DNA of 34,047 nucleotides from Sinorhizobium fredii USDA 205 (GCF_001461695.1 NZ_AUTC01000170.1:1-34047); one strand, 5' to 3'; numbered from the stretch's first letter, positions 16,462 to 24,710 are shown. The notes: generated from the letters alone by a model not told the origin. Program-made: numbers and translations.

Positions 16462-17268
16462 ATGGAAGGCGCGAGCGGAGCCGGTCCGATCCTGGTGTTT
16501 CTTGGCCCGACGTTGCGCCTTGCCGAAGCCGAGGCGGTGCTCGATGCCACCTATTTGCAGCCCGCGGCTCAAGGGGACATCCTGCTCGCCGCGCATGCAT
16601 TTCATCCCCGCGCCATGGTTCTGATCGACGGGCAGTTCGAAGACCGGCCAGCCGTCCGGCACAAGGAAATCCTCTGGGCGATGGCGCAAGGAATAGTGAT
16701 GATCGGTGCTGCCAGCATGGGAGCGCTCAGAGCCGCGGAACTGGGCGACTTCGGCATGATCGGCGTCGGCTTGATCTACAGATGGTACCGGCGCTTGCGC
16801 TTCGCTCCGGCGACTAATGCGGGCTCTTCTCCTCCGGCGCTGGCGCCCGACGATGCGGTGGCCGTGCATTCAGGCCCGCCGGAGCTTGGCTTTCTTCCCC
16901 TGACCGACGCGCTGGTCGATCTGCAACGGACCTTTTCCGCCCTGGCGCGTCGCCAGATCATCACGCCTGCCGAGCGGGAACTGCTGACGACAACTGCGCG
17001 AAGTCTGAATTTCCGGGAGCGCACGCTCGCGACAGTGTTGGGTGCCGCAGGTTGGCCGAAGGACAGGCTGCCAGAGCTGCGACGGGGAGCCGTGGGGCAA
17101 AAGAGGCTGGACGCGCTGTCGGCGCTTCGAAATGCGCCCCACCTTTTGCAAACGGCAGCGCGGGGAGGCAACCACTCTCACTGGGTTGCAACGAACACCT
17201 TTATCCGGGACCTCGAGGCTGGTGGGGTTGACTCAAAATTAGTTAACACTTATAAATTGAATCCGTAA
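16462..17268 (+). CDS. TfuA-like protein, YcaO partner
   Basis: A 268-residue TfuA-family protein. TfuA was named in trifolitoxin production in Rhizobium and partners YcaO in thioamidation of methyl-coenzyme M reductase, where it is thought to help deliver sulfur. The family core is at residues 63-94: PAVRHKEILWAMAQG then GAASMGALRAAEL. The N-terminal strand ILVFLGPTL is also typical. A Pro/Ala-rich insertion follows RWYRRLRF. The gene lies 4 bases after YcaO, and its GAGGTGA ribosome-binding site contains the YcaO stop codon. The last 45 bases are distinctly AT-rich, marking the transition toward the 3' part of the cluster. Confidence 0.94.
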   Translation: MEGASGAGPILVFLGPTLRLAEAEAVLDATYLQPAAQGDILLAAHAFHPRAMVLIDGQFEDRPAVRHKEILWAMAQGIVMIGAASMGALRAAELGDFGMIGVGLIYRWYRRLRFAPATNAGSSPPALAPDDAVAVHSGPPELGFLPLTDALVDLQRTFSALARRQIITPAERELLTTTARSLNFRERTLATVLGAAGWPKDRLPELRRGAVGQKRLDALSALRNAPHLLQTAARGGNHSHWVATNTFIRDLEAGGVDSKLVNTYKLNP

Positions 17269-17304
17269 TTGCCGGATCTACCAATCGAGGGGGGCAATTG
17301 TGCG

Positions 17305-18480
17305 ATGCGTCTGCTTCGGGACGACTCCCTCGATGATGAGGGCGCGCGCCTAGGAACGCGCTTCTGGATATTCCCCCAGCCTCCGTTTATTCCCGGATAC
17401 GAGCAACCGGATCGCGTCTGGCTGTCGATACCGCGTGACGAGATCCGCGCCGGTCCCAGTGACCCGACCATGTATGTGGTTGATCCCGCTTATGACAAGC
17501 AGCCATATGGCCTCGACCGATTTCCGCCTTTCGACGGGGAAAGGCGCGCGCCGGCACGACCGGGACCGGATCGCCACTTCGACAACCTGGATCCAACGTC
17601 GCGGCCGTTTCTAGCTGTTCACGCCTATGCCTGCGCGCGTTTTGTCCTCGATATCTGGCAAAGTTATCTCGGCCGACCCGTGCGGTGGTTTTTCGATCAG
17701 ACCTTCCCGAGGCTCGAAATCGTCGCCTTTGTAGAGTGGGACAACGCACAGGCGGGCTACGGCTTTCTGGAACTCGGCTGCTCCGGCATCGGCGGCGTCC
17801 GGCGGCCCTACGCGTTGAATTTCGACGCGATCGCTCACGAAGTCGGGCACCTGATAATGCTGTCCGAGACAGGTATCCCAAGGGCCGTCCCGCGCGATGG
17901 CGACTTCTTTTCGTTTTCCGAAGCCTTTTCGGACGTTGTGTCGCTCATTTCGTTCCTGCATTTCGATTCCGCGATCGACCGGCTGCTTCGGCGAACGAGA
18001 GGCAATCTTCTGCTGTACAACGAACTGAACCGCTTTGCGGAGACCAGTCCGGAAACACAGATCCGTCTGGCAACCAATTTCCGGCAGATGCACGCGGTGA
18101 CGCGCGAAGTGCACGACCGGGCGCTTCCATTCGTCGGAGCCATTTTCGACAGCATCGTCGATCTTTATCACCGCGACCTGGTTGCTAACGGCTGCGCCGA
18201 CACGCGCCTTCTCGACTTCGATCTTCGGGACCTGGCGCGGGACGAATTCGAGCGGTTCCGTCAGGCGACGTCGGACGCCTTCAGCGTCAAGCCGCTGATT
18301 TTCAAGCTGGCGCTGACGGAGGCGCGCAATGCCATCGGCCAGGCGCTCGCCCTTTCGCTGAGGACCCTTGATCCGGACACGATGACCCTGGCGCAAGCGG
18401 CGAAGGCCGTGCTTGCCAAGGCGGATAATGCCGCCGCCGAACGGCTGGAAGCGAATTTTGCATGGCGTGAGATCATTTGA
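17305..18480 (+). CDS. Predicted gluzincin-type zinc metallopeptidase
   Basis: A 391-residue protein with a complete-looking gluzincin zinc site. HEVGH is at residues 178-182 inside FDAIAHEVGHLIM, and the third ligand Glu206 is in SFSEAFSDVVSLI, 24 residues after the second His. EAFSD with HExxH is the arrangement of the thermolysin (M4) and fungalysin-like peptidases. A later VHDRALPFVGAIFDSIVDLY resembles the segment carrying the catalytic His. There is no signal peptide, so it probably acts in the cytosol. The rest matches no family I recognise. GAGGGGGG lies 11 bases before the ATG; a TTG at 17269 would add 12 residues. Position in the operon suggests cleavage of the modified product's leader (inference). 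Confidence 0.75.
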   Translation: MRLLRDDSLDDEGARLGTRFWIFPQPPFIPGYEQPDRVWLSIPRDEIRAGPSDPTMYVVDPAYDKQPYGLDRFPPFDGERRAPARPGPDRHFDNLDPTSRPFLAVHAYACARFVLDIWQSYLGRPVRWFFDQTFPRLEIVAFVEWDNAQAGYGFLELGCSGIGGVRRPYALNFDAIAHEVGHLIMLSETGIPRAVPRDGDFFSFSEAFSDVVSLISFLHFDSAIDRLLRRTRGNLLLYNELNRFAETSPETQIRLATNFRQMHAVTREVHDRALPFVGAIFDSIVDLYHRDLVANGCADTRLLDFDLRDLARDEFERFRQATSDAFSVKPLIFKLALTEARNAIGQALALSLRTLDPDTMTLAQAAKAVLAKADNAAAERLEANFAWREII

Positions 18481-18507
18481 TTGGAGAGAACCATTGAGGA
18501 GGGAATG

Positions 18508-19200
18508 ATGAGCGATTGTTGCTGCAATCCCGGCGTGGGTAAGCGTCCAAACACATGGGGTGATCCAGATTACGAAGCGTATCGTCCGGGTGAAGTGCGG
18601 TTGTATGGCCGCCCCGCTATTTGTAGGCCGATCTTTACAATTAACCCGGATGAACTTGATAAGCTGGTGGAAAGTGAAATATCGAATAAAACAATTGCGG
18701 GGACAGATAACAAAGAGATATCGCAATCTGTAAGGAGAGTACTTGAACGTCACATAAGAGATAGTATTATAGGCGCCAAAGGTGAGAACATAATGCTAGC
18801 TTTGTTCGACGGATCGGAGTACTGCTCTCTGCCCGTGCAGCTAAATATTAAAGATTGTTGCTGTGATGGGGATGGTAATTACCTTAATAGCATTGGTGTA
18901 ATATATGGTTATGCCTACGAGGGCCACTGTTACAAATTACCGAAGCCGCAGATCATGTTTCTACCCTCACATCCGAAAAATATCGTTAAAAGCGAACACG
19001 GATGTGAATGCGAATGCGGATATGACCCGGCGCTCGGTTATGCCGTGTGGCAGATCGACAAGCAAAAGGCTGTCATAGCCCTGGATATCCGCTCCGATAA
19101 TCTGAAGACCCTCGTGTTGGATGAAAACATACCGGGCAATCGGTCGCCGCTCGCCTATGCGCAATCGATGTCCCTGGCTCCGCAACGGTACCGCGAATGA
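18508..19200 (+). CDS. Cys-rich protein of unknown family, last gene of the YcaO/TfuA operon
   Basis: A 230-residue protein I do not recognise. It has 12 Cys: CCC at residues 4-6 directly after the start, Cys39, Cys106, CCC at 117-119, Cys141 and CECEC at 166-170. No signal peptide or membrane helix is visible. The middle (about 18590-19015) is markedly AT-rich with A/T-ending codons, unlike the GC-rich neighbours, which suggests separate or recent acquisition. A strong GAGGAGGG site precedes paired ATGs; 18508 has the better spacing. It starts 27 bases after the peptidase gene. It could be the substrate of YcaO/TfuA, a metal-binding partner, or a carrier; the sequence does not decide. Confidence 0.85.
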   Translation: MSDCCCNPGVGKRPNTWGDPDYEAYRPGEVRLYGRPAICRPIFTINPDELDKLVESEISNKTIAGTDNKEISQSVRRVLERHIRDSIIGAKGENIMLALFDGSEYCSLPVQLNIKDCCCDGDGNYLNSIGVIYGYAYEGHCYKLPKPQIMFLPSHPKNIVKSEHGCECECGYDPALGYAVWQIDKQKAVIALDIRSDNLKTLVLDENIPGNRSPLAYAQSMSLAPQRYRE

Positions 19201-19483
19201 CGTGATTCCGCGCGTGAGTAGAAATGATGTTCATCCCGCGCGGCAGGTCGGATTGGAAGCCGTAGGCGGTGTGCTTGCAGCGCCCTCGTGGGTCTATCTC
19301 TCGGGGCGCCGCAAGACATAAGTGGCATGTTCAGCGGACGGCTCGTATACGCTCAAACTGAACTTGCCGGTTTCATATAGCCGTAGCAAAGCGCATCCGC
19401 CGAGGACGCTTCCTCGTTCAGATCAGTTCGGGAGGCTGCCGGTGGCTGCCTCGACGATTTGCAACTGATGACGCTGCAGGTTC

Positions 19484-19837
19484 CTATTGCAGGCTGCCGT
19501 CGCCGCTGCGGTCGGCCGCCTGGAAGTCCGCCATGACCCTGTTCAGGAACTCGCTCTGGCTGAGCTTGCCGTCGCCGTTCGTGTCGGTGGCGGCAAACTG
19601 CTGGGCGTTCAGTGCCTGCGCCACCTCGTCCGAGCGCAGGCTGCCGTCCTTGTTCTTGTCCAGACCTGCAAAGGCCAACGTCATGAAGGCCTGGTACTCG
19701 GACCGGTCGACCGATCCGTTTCTGTCACGGTCGAGGCGATCCATTTGTCCCTGGTTCATTGCCGCAGACTGTGCCTGCGCGGGCGAAACGAGCTGGCAAA
19801 GCGCGAGTGCCGTAGGAAGAACGAGTTTTCGCATCAT
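19484..19837 (-). CDS. Secreted EF-hand calcium-binding protein
   Basis: A 117-residue exported protein with a signal peptide (MMRKLVLPTALALCQLVSPAQA). Three complete EF-hand loops are visible: DRDRNGSVDRSEY, DKNKDGSLRSDE and DTNGDGKLSQSEF. A fourth, DRSGDGSLQ, is cut by the stop codon, as is common in these short rhizobial calmodulin-like proteins. It probably binds calcium in the periplasm. It follows the lipoprotein gene by 12 bases and is likely cotranscribed with it. Confidence 0.92.
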   Translation of the reverse strand: MMRKLVLPTALALCQLVSPAQAQSAAMNQGQMDRLDRDRNGSVDRSEYQAFMTLAFAGLDKNKDGSLRSDEVAQALNAQQFAATDTNGDGKLSQSEFLNRVMADFQAADRSGDGSLQ

Positions 19838-19849
19838 GGCGGCTTTCCG

Positions 19850-20092
19850 CTAATAGGCGCAAGTCAAGGCATTGCCGGCCGCGCTGCCGAGCGTGGCGCC
19901 TCCGCCAACGGCCCAGAGCTGACCGGTTCCCGATCCGATGGTCGCGCCGACCACGCCGCCGACGATCGCGCCGCCGACCGTTCCGGCAATGCAGCCGAAC
20001 TCGTTGCGTCCCCCTTGGGATGTCGCAGCGGATTGGCACCCGGATAAGGCGAGGGCGCCAGCGAAAATGATGATTACGGTACGCTTGCTCAT
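19850..20092 (-). CDS. Glycine-zipper lipoprotein
   Basis: An 80-residue small lipoprotein. The signal peptide ends in the lipobox LSGC, giving a lipidated Cys. The mature part carries glycine-zipper repeats GTVGGAIVGGVVGATIGSGTG and GGGATLGSAAGNAL, which insert into or pack against the outer membrane in related 17-kDa antigen-like proteins. The start at 20092 is fixed by GGAGG and a short A-run directly upstream; an earlier ATG lies inside that site. It is first in a two-gene operon with the EF-hand protein. Confidence 0.88.
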   Translation of the reverse strand: MSKRTVIIIFAGALALSGCQSAATSQGGRNEFGCIAGTVGGAIVGGVVGATIGSGTGQLWAVGGGATLGSAAGNALTCAY

Positions 20093-20353
20093 TTTTTCCT
20101 CCAATACCTTCGTCCGAAAGCAATAAGAATCGGCGGAAGCGCCATTGTTGGCGTCGGATGTAAATAAGCTTCTGAATATGTCTCCCGAAGTGCGGGAAGC
20201 TCTTCTGATTGGTCAGAAGCAGCATGACGACGAAACATACAGTCTGTCGACGAAGACGTCCGCAACTGCGCGCAAATACTACTGCCACGGACGGATGATG
20301 ACAACTCTTTGGGGGGCGCTGGCCCTGAGAAGCGCCGCCGCCTACTGCATGTT

Positions 20354-20448
20354 TCCTTAAATCGTAGCCGATTTAAGGACAAGAAAATGCAGCATTTCAA
20401 AGTGCTACAGCGTCCTTTGTGCGTCTGAAAAGACGCACGGCGCTGTAG
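20354..20448. repeat. Compound palindromic intergenic element
   Basis: Two hairpins in tandem. At 20354-20379, 11-base arms (TCCTTAAATCG and its complement) close a 4-base loop TAGC. At 20405-20448, an outer stem CTACAGCG/CGCTGTAG encloses a perfect inner stem GTGCGTCT-GAAA-AGACGCAC. From memory, very similar mosaics recur between genes in Sinorhizobium genomes. The wider 20093-20470 gap contains no protein gene I can support. Confidence 0.65.
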
Positions 20449-20470
20449 AGCAGCAGCACGTTCGACCGTG

Positions 20471-21145
20471 CTATTCCGAGGCGATCATGCCAGCGAGCAC
20501 GGCCTTCGCAACCGCCTGGAAGCGGTTTTGAGCATCGAACTTGCGGACAATGCCGGATTCGAGGGTGAGGGCCGCGGTGATGTCCATGCCCATCAGTTGC
20601 GCGATCCGGGCGGCAGGGTGCCCGGCCGCCATCAGGCCAAGGCATTCGCTTTCGATCGGCGACAGATGGATATGCCCGAGGGGCGGATCATCACGCCTGC
20701 TGGAGCCGGTTTCGAGCAGCTCGGCGATCCGTTGCATCTGCCGGCGCAAGTTCGACTGCTGAGCCCCAAGTTCGCGGCGGCGCGACTGCAGCGCCGTCTC
20801 GAATATCCGGTCGGCCTCCGTCTGGCTTTCCGCCGTATCAAGCGCCGCCATCAACTCCTGGATCGCGGCAACCGGCATGTCGATCTCGCGGCATGCGTTG
20901 ATCACGGCCATGCGGCGGATATGCCTTTCGCCGTAGACCCGCATGGGACCAAGGCGCGCGGCGTTCAGTAAGCCCTTCTCCTCGTAGAAATGCAAAGTCC
21001 GGTGCGTCACCCCGAATGCCTCGGCCATTTCGGCAATGGCGAGCCGATCGTCCGAGCCGCAATAGGGGATCGGCAGTTTCGGCAGGAAACCGCTCGCGCC
21101 AGGTCCTGCGCCGGCCTCGGCATTCCTCAATGAGTCCTGTGACAT
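20471..21145 (-). CDS. MerR-family regulator with a LuxR-like C-terminal helix-turn-helix
   Basis: A 224-residue DNA-binding protein. Residues about 34-105 form a MerR winged helix (LAIAEMAEAFGVTHRTLHFYEEKGLL, then RVYGERHIRRMAVINACREI). A coiled-coil stretch rich in Arg/Gln (EADRIFETALQSRRREL) follows. The C-terminal 60 residues look like a LuxR/GerE helix-turn-helix (LSPIESECLGLMAAGHPAARIAQLMGM), with AALTLESGIVRKF in place of the recognition helix. No effector-binding Cys set is visible. A perfect 7-base inverted repeat lies 31 bases upstream of the start and may be its own operator. Confidence 0.88.
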   Translation of the reverse strand: MSQDSLRNAEAGAGPGASGFLPKLPIPYCGSDDRLAIAEMAEAFGVTHRTLHFYEEKGLLNAARLGPMRVYGERHIRRMAVINACREIDMPVAAIQELMAALDTAESQTEADRIFETALQSRRRELGAQQSNLRRQMQRIAELLETGSSRRDDPPLGHIHLSPIESECLGLMAAGHPAARIAQLMGMDITAALTLESGIVRKFDAQNRFQAVAKAVLAGMIASE

Positions 21146-21536
21146 TCCGCGCCCCCCGTTTCCCGCGCCGTGACGTCGCGATCAGCCAATCGCGATCGCC
21201 GTTACCGGCTGCCTCTCGGGGCACATCGTGCGCGTGGCACGACTACTGCAGACCAATGTGCTTGCCCTTCACCCGGCGCGGCGCTTTCGAGGCGCGATGC
21301 CGTAGCGAGGGCTGGAGCTCCTTGCGCGTCCATCCGAACGTGCCGTGCCCCAACGGGCGAACCAGGCATTTAAATTCCAACGCAAGGGTCACGGTAAGTG
21401 CGAATCAGCGAAATTAACAGCCCCCAATATCGCGGGTGAAATGTTGGCAAGATCAGACCGCGCCCATGAATATGGACGTTGGATGCTTCCTTGACGTCGC
21501 ATCGGACTTGGAAATACTTGCAGCAATTCAAGCTTC
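21146..21536. other. Intergenic region without a recognisable gene
   Basis: This 391-base gap lies between the MerR-type gene (reading away) and the stop of the next minus-strand gene. Apart from the inverted repeat at 21176-21195 I see no gene, RNA or repeat that I can support. Confidence 0.5.
21176..21195. promoter_or_regulatory. Inverted repeat upstream of the MerR-type gene
   Basis: Perfect arms TCGCGAT (21176-21182) and ATCGCGA (21189-21195) are separated by six bases, 31 bases before the start codon. MerR proteins bind such dyads between promoter elements. Possible autoregulatory operator. Confidence 0.35.
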
Positions 21537-22631
21537 TCAGTGGCCGAAGAGCTGGTGCGGCCTATTTGCGGAGAGGATGAAAAGAGGCTCGTCGCCCTTC
21601 AGTGGGGCAAGTTCCTGTTGGCAGGTCCATGCCTCCTGGAAGCTCTCGCGCGTCAGGAGCTTCTTGTAGCGCGCCGTCGTCACCATGCATCGCATCAACG
21701 TGCTCTGCAGTCCCTCCGTGGCGGCGTGGGTGTAGATCTCGCCGTCGAGTGCGAATAGCTGAGCGGCAAGCGACGTGGTCTTGTAGAGAATGTCGGCTTC
21801 ACTTGCGAGCTGTTGCGCACCAATGAAGTCCTGCCGGAGCGGCACGGCTTCGCCGTTGTGCGAAAGCGTGATGCGAATGCCGGGTTCCGGCGTATCGTGC
21901 CAGGCGATCGTAACGGAGAAGACGAGCGCCGGATTTAAGGAGCCGGTGGCGCCTGAAGAGCCGGTCATGTCTGCGGACGTAAGGGTCTTGTGGCGGAGCG
22001 CGGCCGCTCGCAACACCGCGGCGAAATGCTCCGCATTCCCATGGTCCGTGTCGACGATGAAGCGAACGGAGGGAAGCCCACGGACAGCGGCCATCGGGCC
22101 GTTCGCAAGCTTGGCTTCTGCGGCGAAATCGAGCGTCACTTTCGGTGACGGCAGTGGCGTGAACAAAAGAAGCGGAAGTACCGTCAGCACAGCCCAGGGG
22201 GAGGAGAAGGGAGTGGGCTGCCAGGCGGGCCGGCGCCTGGGGGGGCGGGCAGCCGTGGCCGGTCGCACCGGGACTTCCGCAACAGCTTCACGCAGCCGGT
22301 ACTCCGGCACATAGGTGCCCTTCGGGATGCTGATCTGCCATTTCTCGCCGGCCCCCTCGGCTTCGTAGAAGCCTTTCAGCAATTTGCGCAATTTTCCGGC
22401 GTGGACGCGCACGAGAGGATCGCTGTCGGCGTCGAAAGCCGGGCTGCGTCCGAAGACATCGACCGCGATCGAATAGCCTTTCAATTGCCCGGCTTCGCCG
22501 ACGATCTCCTTCTCGACCACATAGGTCAGGAAAGCGCGCAGACGCTCCGAGCGCTGAAAGCCCTTGCTATCGAGAATCCGGCCGAGCGCCGACCGGATCG
22601 ACTCGTCGCAGGGCCTTTCGGCTGGCATCAT
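21537..22631 (-). CDS. Membrane-anchored protein with N-terminal winged-helix-like domain
   Basis: A 364-residue protein. Residues about 1-110 match a domain common in rhizobia at the head of putative regulators or cyclase-like proteins: LRAFLTYVVEKEIVGEAGQL, VDVFGRSPAFDADSDPLVRV, HAGKLRKLLKGFYEAEG, then ISIPKGTYVPEY. One membrane helix (SPWAVLTVLPLLLFTPLP) lies at about residues 140-158, and the last 200 residues would be periplasmic. This is the layout of a one-component transmembrane regulator, but the output and ligand are unknown. I chose the ATG at 22631 with GGAG 6 bases upstream; the longer frame starts at 22676. Confidence 0.75.
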   Translation of the reverse strand: MMPAERPCDESIRSALGRILDSKGFQRSERLRAFLTYVVEKEIVGEAGQLKGYSIAVDVFGRSPAFDADSDPLVRVHAGKLRKLLKGFYEAEGAGEKWQISIPKGTYVPEYRLREAVAEVPVRPATAARPPRRRPAWQPTPFSSPWAVLTVLPLLLFTPLPSPKVTLDFAAEAKLANGPMAAVRGLPSVRFIVDTDHGNAEHFAAVLRAAALRHKTLTSADMTGSSGATGSLNPALVFSVTIAWHDTPEPGIRITLSHNGEAVPLRQDFIGAQQLASEADILYKTTSLAAQLFALDGEIYTHAATEGLQSTLMRCMVTTARYKKLLTRESFQEAWTCQQELAPLKGDEPLFILSANRPHQLFGH

Positions 22632-22789
22632 CAATGGCTCCGGAAGAAAAGGCGCTATGCAGGGAGAAGCGGACAATTTTAACCTGATTCGAGATTTAGA
22701 ACCAAAAAGTGGTGCTTGTCAGGTTTAGCAACAAGAAATGTCAGCTTTTTCTGAAATGGACCGAGCGCCGCACCTCCACGAAACGCAAG

Positions 22790-22813
22790 TGGCACGGCCG
22801 GACGCCCGTGCCA
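22790..22813 (-). terminator. Hairpin after the DUF899 gene
   Basis: Eight-base arms TGGCACGG (22790-22797) and CCGTGCCA (22806-22813) enclose an 8-base loop, 32 bases past the DUF899 stop in the direction of transcription. No T-run follows, so intrinsic termination is uncertain. Confidence 0.35.
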
Positions 22814-22844
22814 GGTTTGATGTGCCCAATCCGGATCTTGCAGC

Positions 22845-23552
22845 CTAAGCGCGGCGATAGTCCAGTTTAGGATACCAATCCGTCCCGCGGCCCTCCGGCG
22901 TCGTGTCGAGCAGGTGCCACAGCGGATCGGGGTCAGGCGCGCCGCGGGGGTCCTGGCCGGGATCGGCCATTTCGCCGTTCATCTCGCCGCTCCAGAAATG
23001 CCTGATCGTGCCGCCCCGGCGGGTGAAAACCGTGTAGCCGGGGACATCGGCGTCCTCGGCGCTGACATAATCGCGGGTAAAGCGACCCTCGCTGTCGGAA
23101 TAGACCTTCAGCTGGCTCCAGCCGCGCGCCTTCTTGGCCTCGACCAGCCGCTCGATCGGCGAGCGGGCGACCATCGCCAGAGCGACGCGTTGCTCGATGT
23201 CCGGCACCTTGCCTTCAAAAGAGGCCATCAGCGACGTGCACATGGGGCAGGGCTTCTCGCGCTTCGGGCCGAACATGTAGCTGTAGATGATGAGCGTGTC
23301 CTTGTCCTCAAAGAGGTCGGCGAGCGTTGCGGAACCGTTCTCCCCCTCGAAAACATAGGTCTGCGGCACTTCGCCGCCCGGCGGCAACTGCCTGCGCTGC
23401 GCGGCCACCCGCTCGATGTGGCGGCGGAGCTCGATTTCCTCGGCAAGCAAAGCGTTGCGTGCCTGGCGGTACTCGGCACTCTCGTTCGGGAAGCGGGCGG
23501 GGTTTCTTGCGGCAAGTTCCGTTGCGGGGACGAGTGGGGCCTGCTTCGTCAT
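22845..23552 (-). CDS. DUF899 family thioredoxin-fold protein
   Basis: A 235-residue cytosolic protein of the DUF899 family, which has a thioredoxin-like fold. The redox-type motif PCPMCTSLM follows the family signature YSYMFGPKREK. The N-terminal helix WARR-like segment is here VERVAAQRRQLPPGGE in spirit, with RHIERVAAQRRQLPPGGEV, and the C-terminus has YTVFTRRGGTIRHFWSGEM and WHLLDTTPEGRGTDWYPKL, all conserved. The biochemical role of the family is not established. GGAGGA lies 7 bases before the chosen ATG; an upstream extension of about 97 residues is not family-like. Confidence 0.92.
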   Translation of the reverse strand: MTKQAPLVPATELAARNPARFPNESAEYRQARNALLAEEIELRRHIERVAAQRRQLPPGGEVPQTYVFEGENGSATLADLFEDKDTLIIYSYMFGPKREKPCPMCTSLMASFEGKVPDIEQRVALAMVARSPIERLVEAKKARGWSQLKVYSDSEGRFTRDYVSAEDADVPGYTVFTRRGGTIRHFWSGEMNGEMADPGQDPRGAPDPDPLWHLLDTTPEGRGTDWYPKLDYRRA

Positions 23553-23748
23553 GGTGCTCTCCTCCATCGTTGCGACATGCTGCCCAGTCAAACGAATAAG
23601 GTTGATATCAACATAATGAGGAGCTGTCAAAACGTCTGGACGAAACCGTGCAAAGGCCGATTCCGATCTTGCAAAATCTGCGGTAGAACTGCGACGATCG
23701 ATTTGGTCGCCGACGCTCCTTCGAGTGCATCGCTTTGAAAGTTTCGAT

Positions 23749-24501
23749 ATGCCAGCCAAGCTTTCCGTCAATCTCAATGCCATCGCCATGCTGCGCAACC
23801 GGCGCGATCTCCCATGGCCCTCGGTGACCGGCGTCGGCCGCATCGCGCTTCAAGCCGGCGCGAGCGGACTGACCGTCCATCCGCGCCCCGATCAGCGACA
23901 CATCCGGTTTTCCGATCTGCAACCGATCCGCGACCTGATCGACGACGAATTCCCGGAGGCGGAGTTCAACATGGAGGGCTATCCCAACGAGGAGTTCCTC
24001 CAGCTCGTCGAACGGCACGAGCCGGAGCAGGTGACGCTGGTGCCCGATGACCCGGCACAGGCGACCTCCGACCACGGCTGGGACTTTCGCGAGAACCGCG
24101 CTCTGCTCGGCAGCGTCGTGGGGCGTCTTAAGAAGGGGGGCTTTCGCGTATCGCTGTTTGCCGATGGTGACCCCGACCCGGAAGCGCTGAAGTTCGCCAG
24201 GGAGACCGGCGCCGATCGCATCGAGCTCTACACGGGGCCCTATGGCGGCTGCCATGACGATCCCGACGAGGCCAAGCGGATCGCCGGCGAACTCGGCCGC
24301 ACGGCCGAAATCGCAATCGGCCTCGGCCTCGCCGTCAATGCGGGACACGACCTGACGGTCGCCAACCTGCCGCTGCTCGTCAAGCACGTCCCGGCGCTTG
24401 CCGAAGTGTCGATCGGCCACGGCCTGACGGCAGACGCGCTGGAATACGGCATGACGGAGACGGTGCGCCGCTTCCGCCGCGCCTGCGGCGAGGCGGTGTA
24501 G
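23749..24501 (+). CDS. pdxJ: Pyridoxine 5'-phosphate synthase
   Basis: A 250-residue TIM-barrel enzyme that condenses 3-amino-2-oxopropyl phosphate with 1-deoxyxylulose 5-phosphate to make pyridoxine 5'-phosphate (vitamin B6). Family landmarks are intact: LSVNLNAIAMLRNRR at the N-terminus, HPRPDQRHI with catalytic His44, FNMEGYP with Glu76, and SIGHGLTADALEYG with the C-terminal catalytic His. Length is normal. The ATG at 23749 matches the conserved MPAKLSVNLN start; eight extra residues upstream are possible. The next gene encodes a PLP-dependent regulator, an apt though unproven neighbour. Confidence 0.96.
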   Translation: MPAKLSVNLNAIAMLRNRRDLPWPSVTGVGRIALQAGASGLTVHPRPDQRHIRFSDLQPIRDLIDDEFPEAEFNMEGYPNEEFLQLVERHEPEQVTLVPDDPAQATSDHGWDFRENRALLGSVVGRLKKGGFRVSLFADGDPDPEALKFARETGADRIELYTGPYGGCHDDPDEAKRIAGELGRTAEIAIGLGLAVNAGHDLTVANLPLLVKHVPALAEVSIGHGLTADALEYGMTETVRRFRRACGEAV

Positions 24502-24710
24502 GCGGTCCCGCGAGACCTGCGATACGCCCGCGGGGTCGGGCGGCGGCGAGCGAAGCATTGCTGTTCTCGGAAGTGGAGCCGCGGCTCGGTCGACCCTTGT
24601 GCTCGAAAAAGGAATTCTGCCTGCCCTTCCTCGCGTCTTGATGGATATCGTCGCCTGCAATAGCTCGGTTTCCAATCCCGGGTTTGGCAACTTGCTCAAA
24701 ATCCGCATCC

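Noticed and set aside
19201..19483. Short plus-strand frame after the Cys-rich gene as a possible small precursor peptide.
   Set aside because: No ribosome-binding site, no leader/core pattern and no Cys/Ser/Thr-rich core; I see nothing supportable in this gap.
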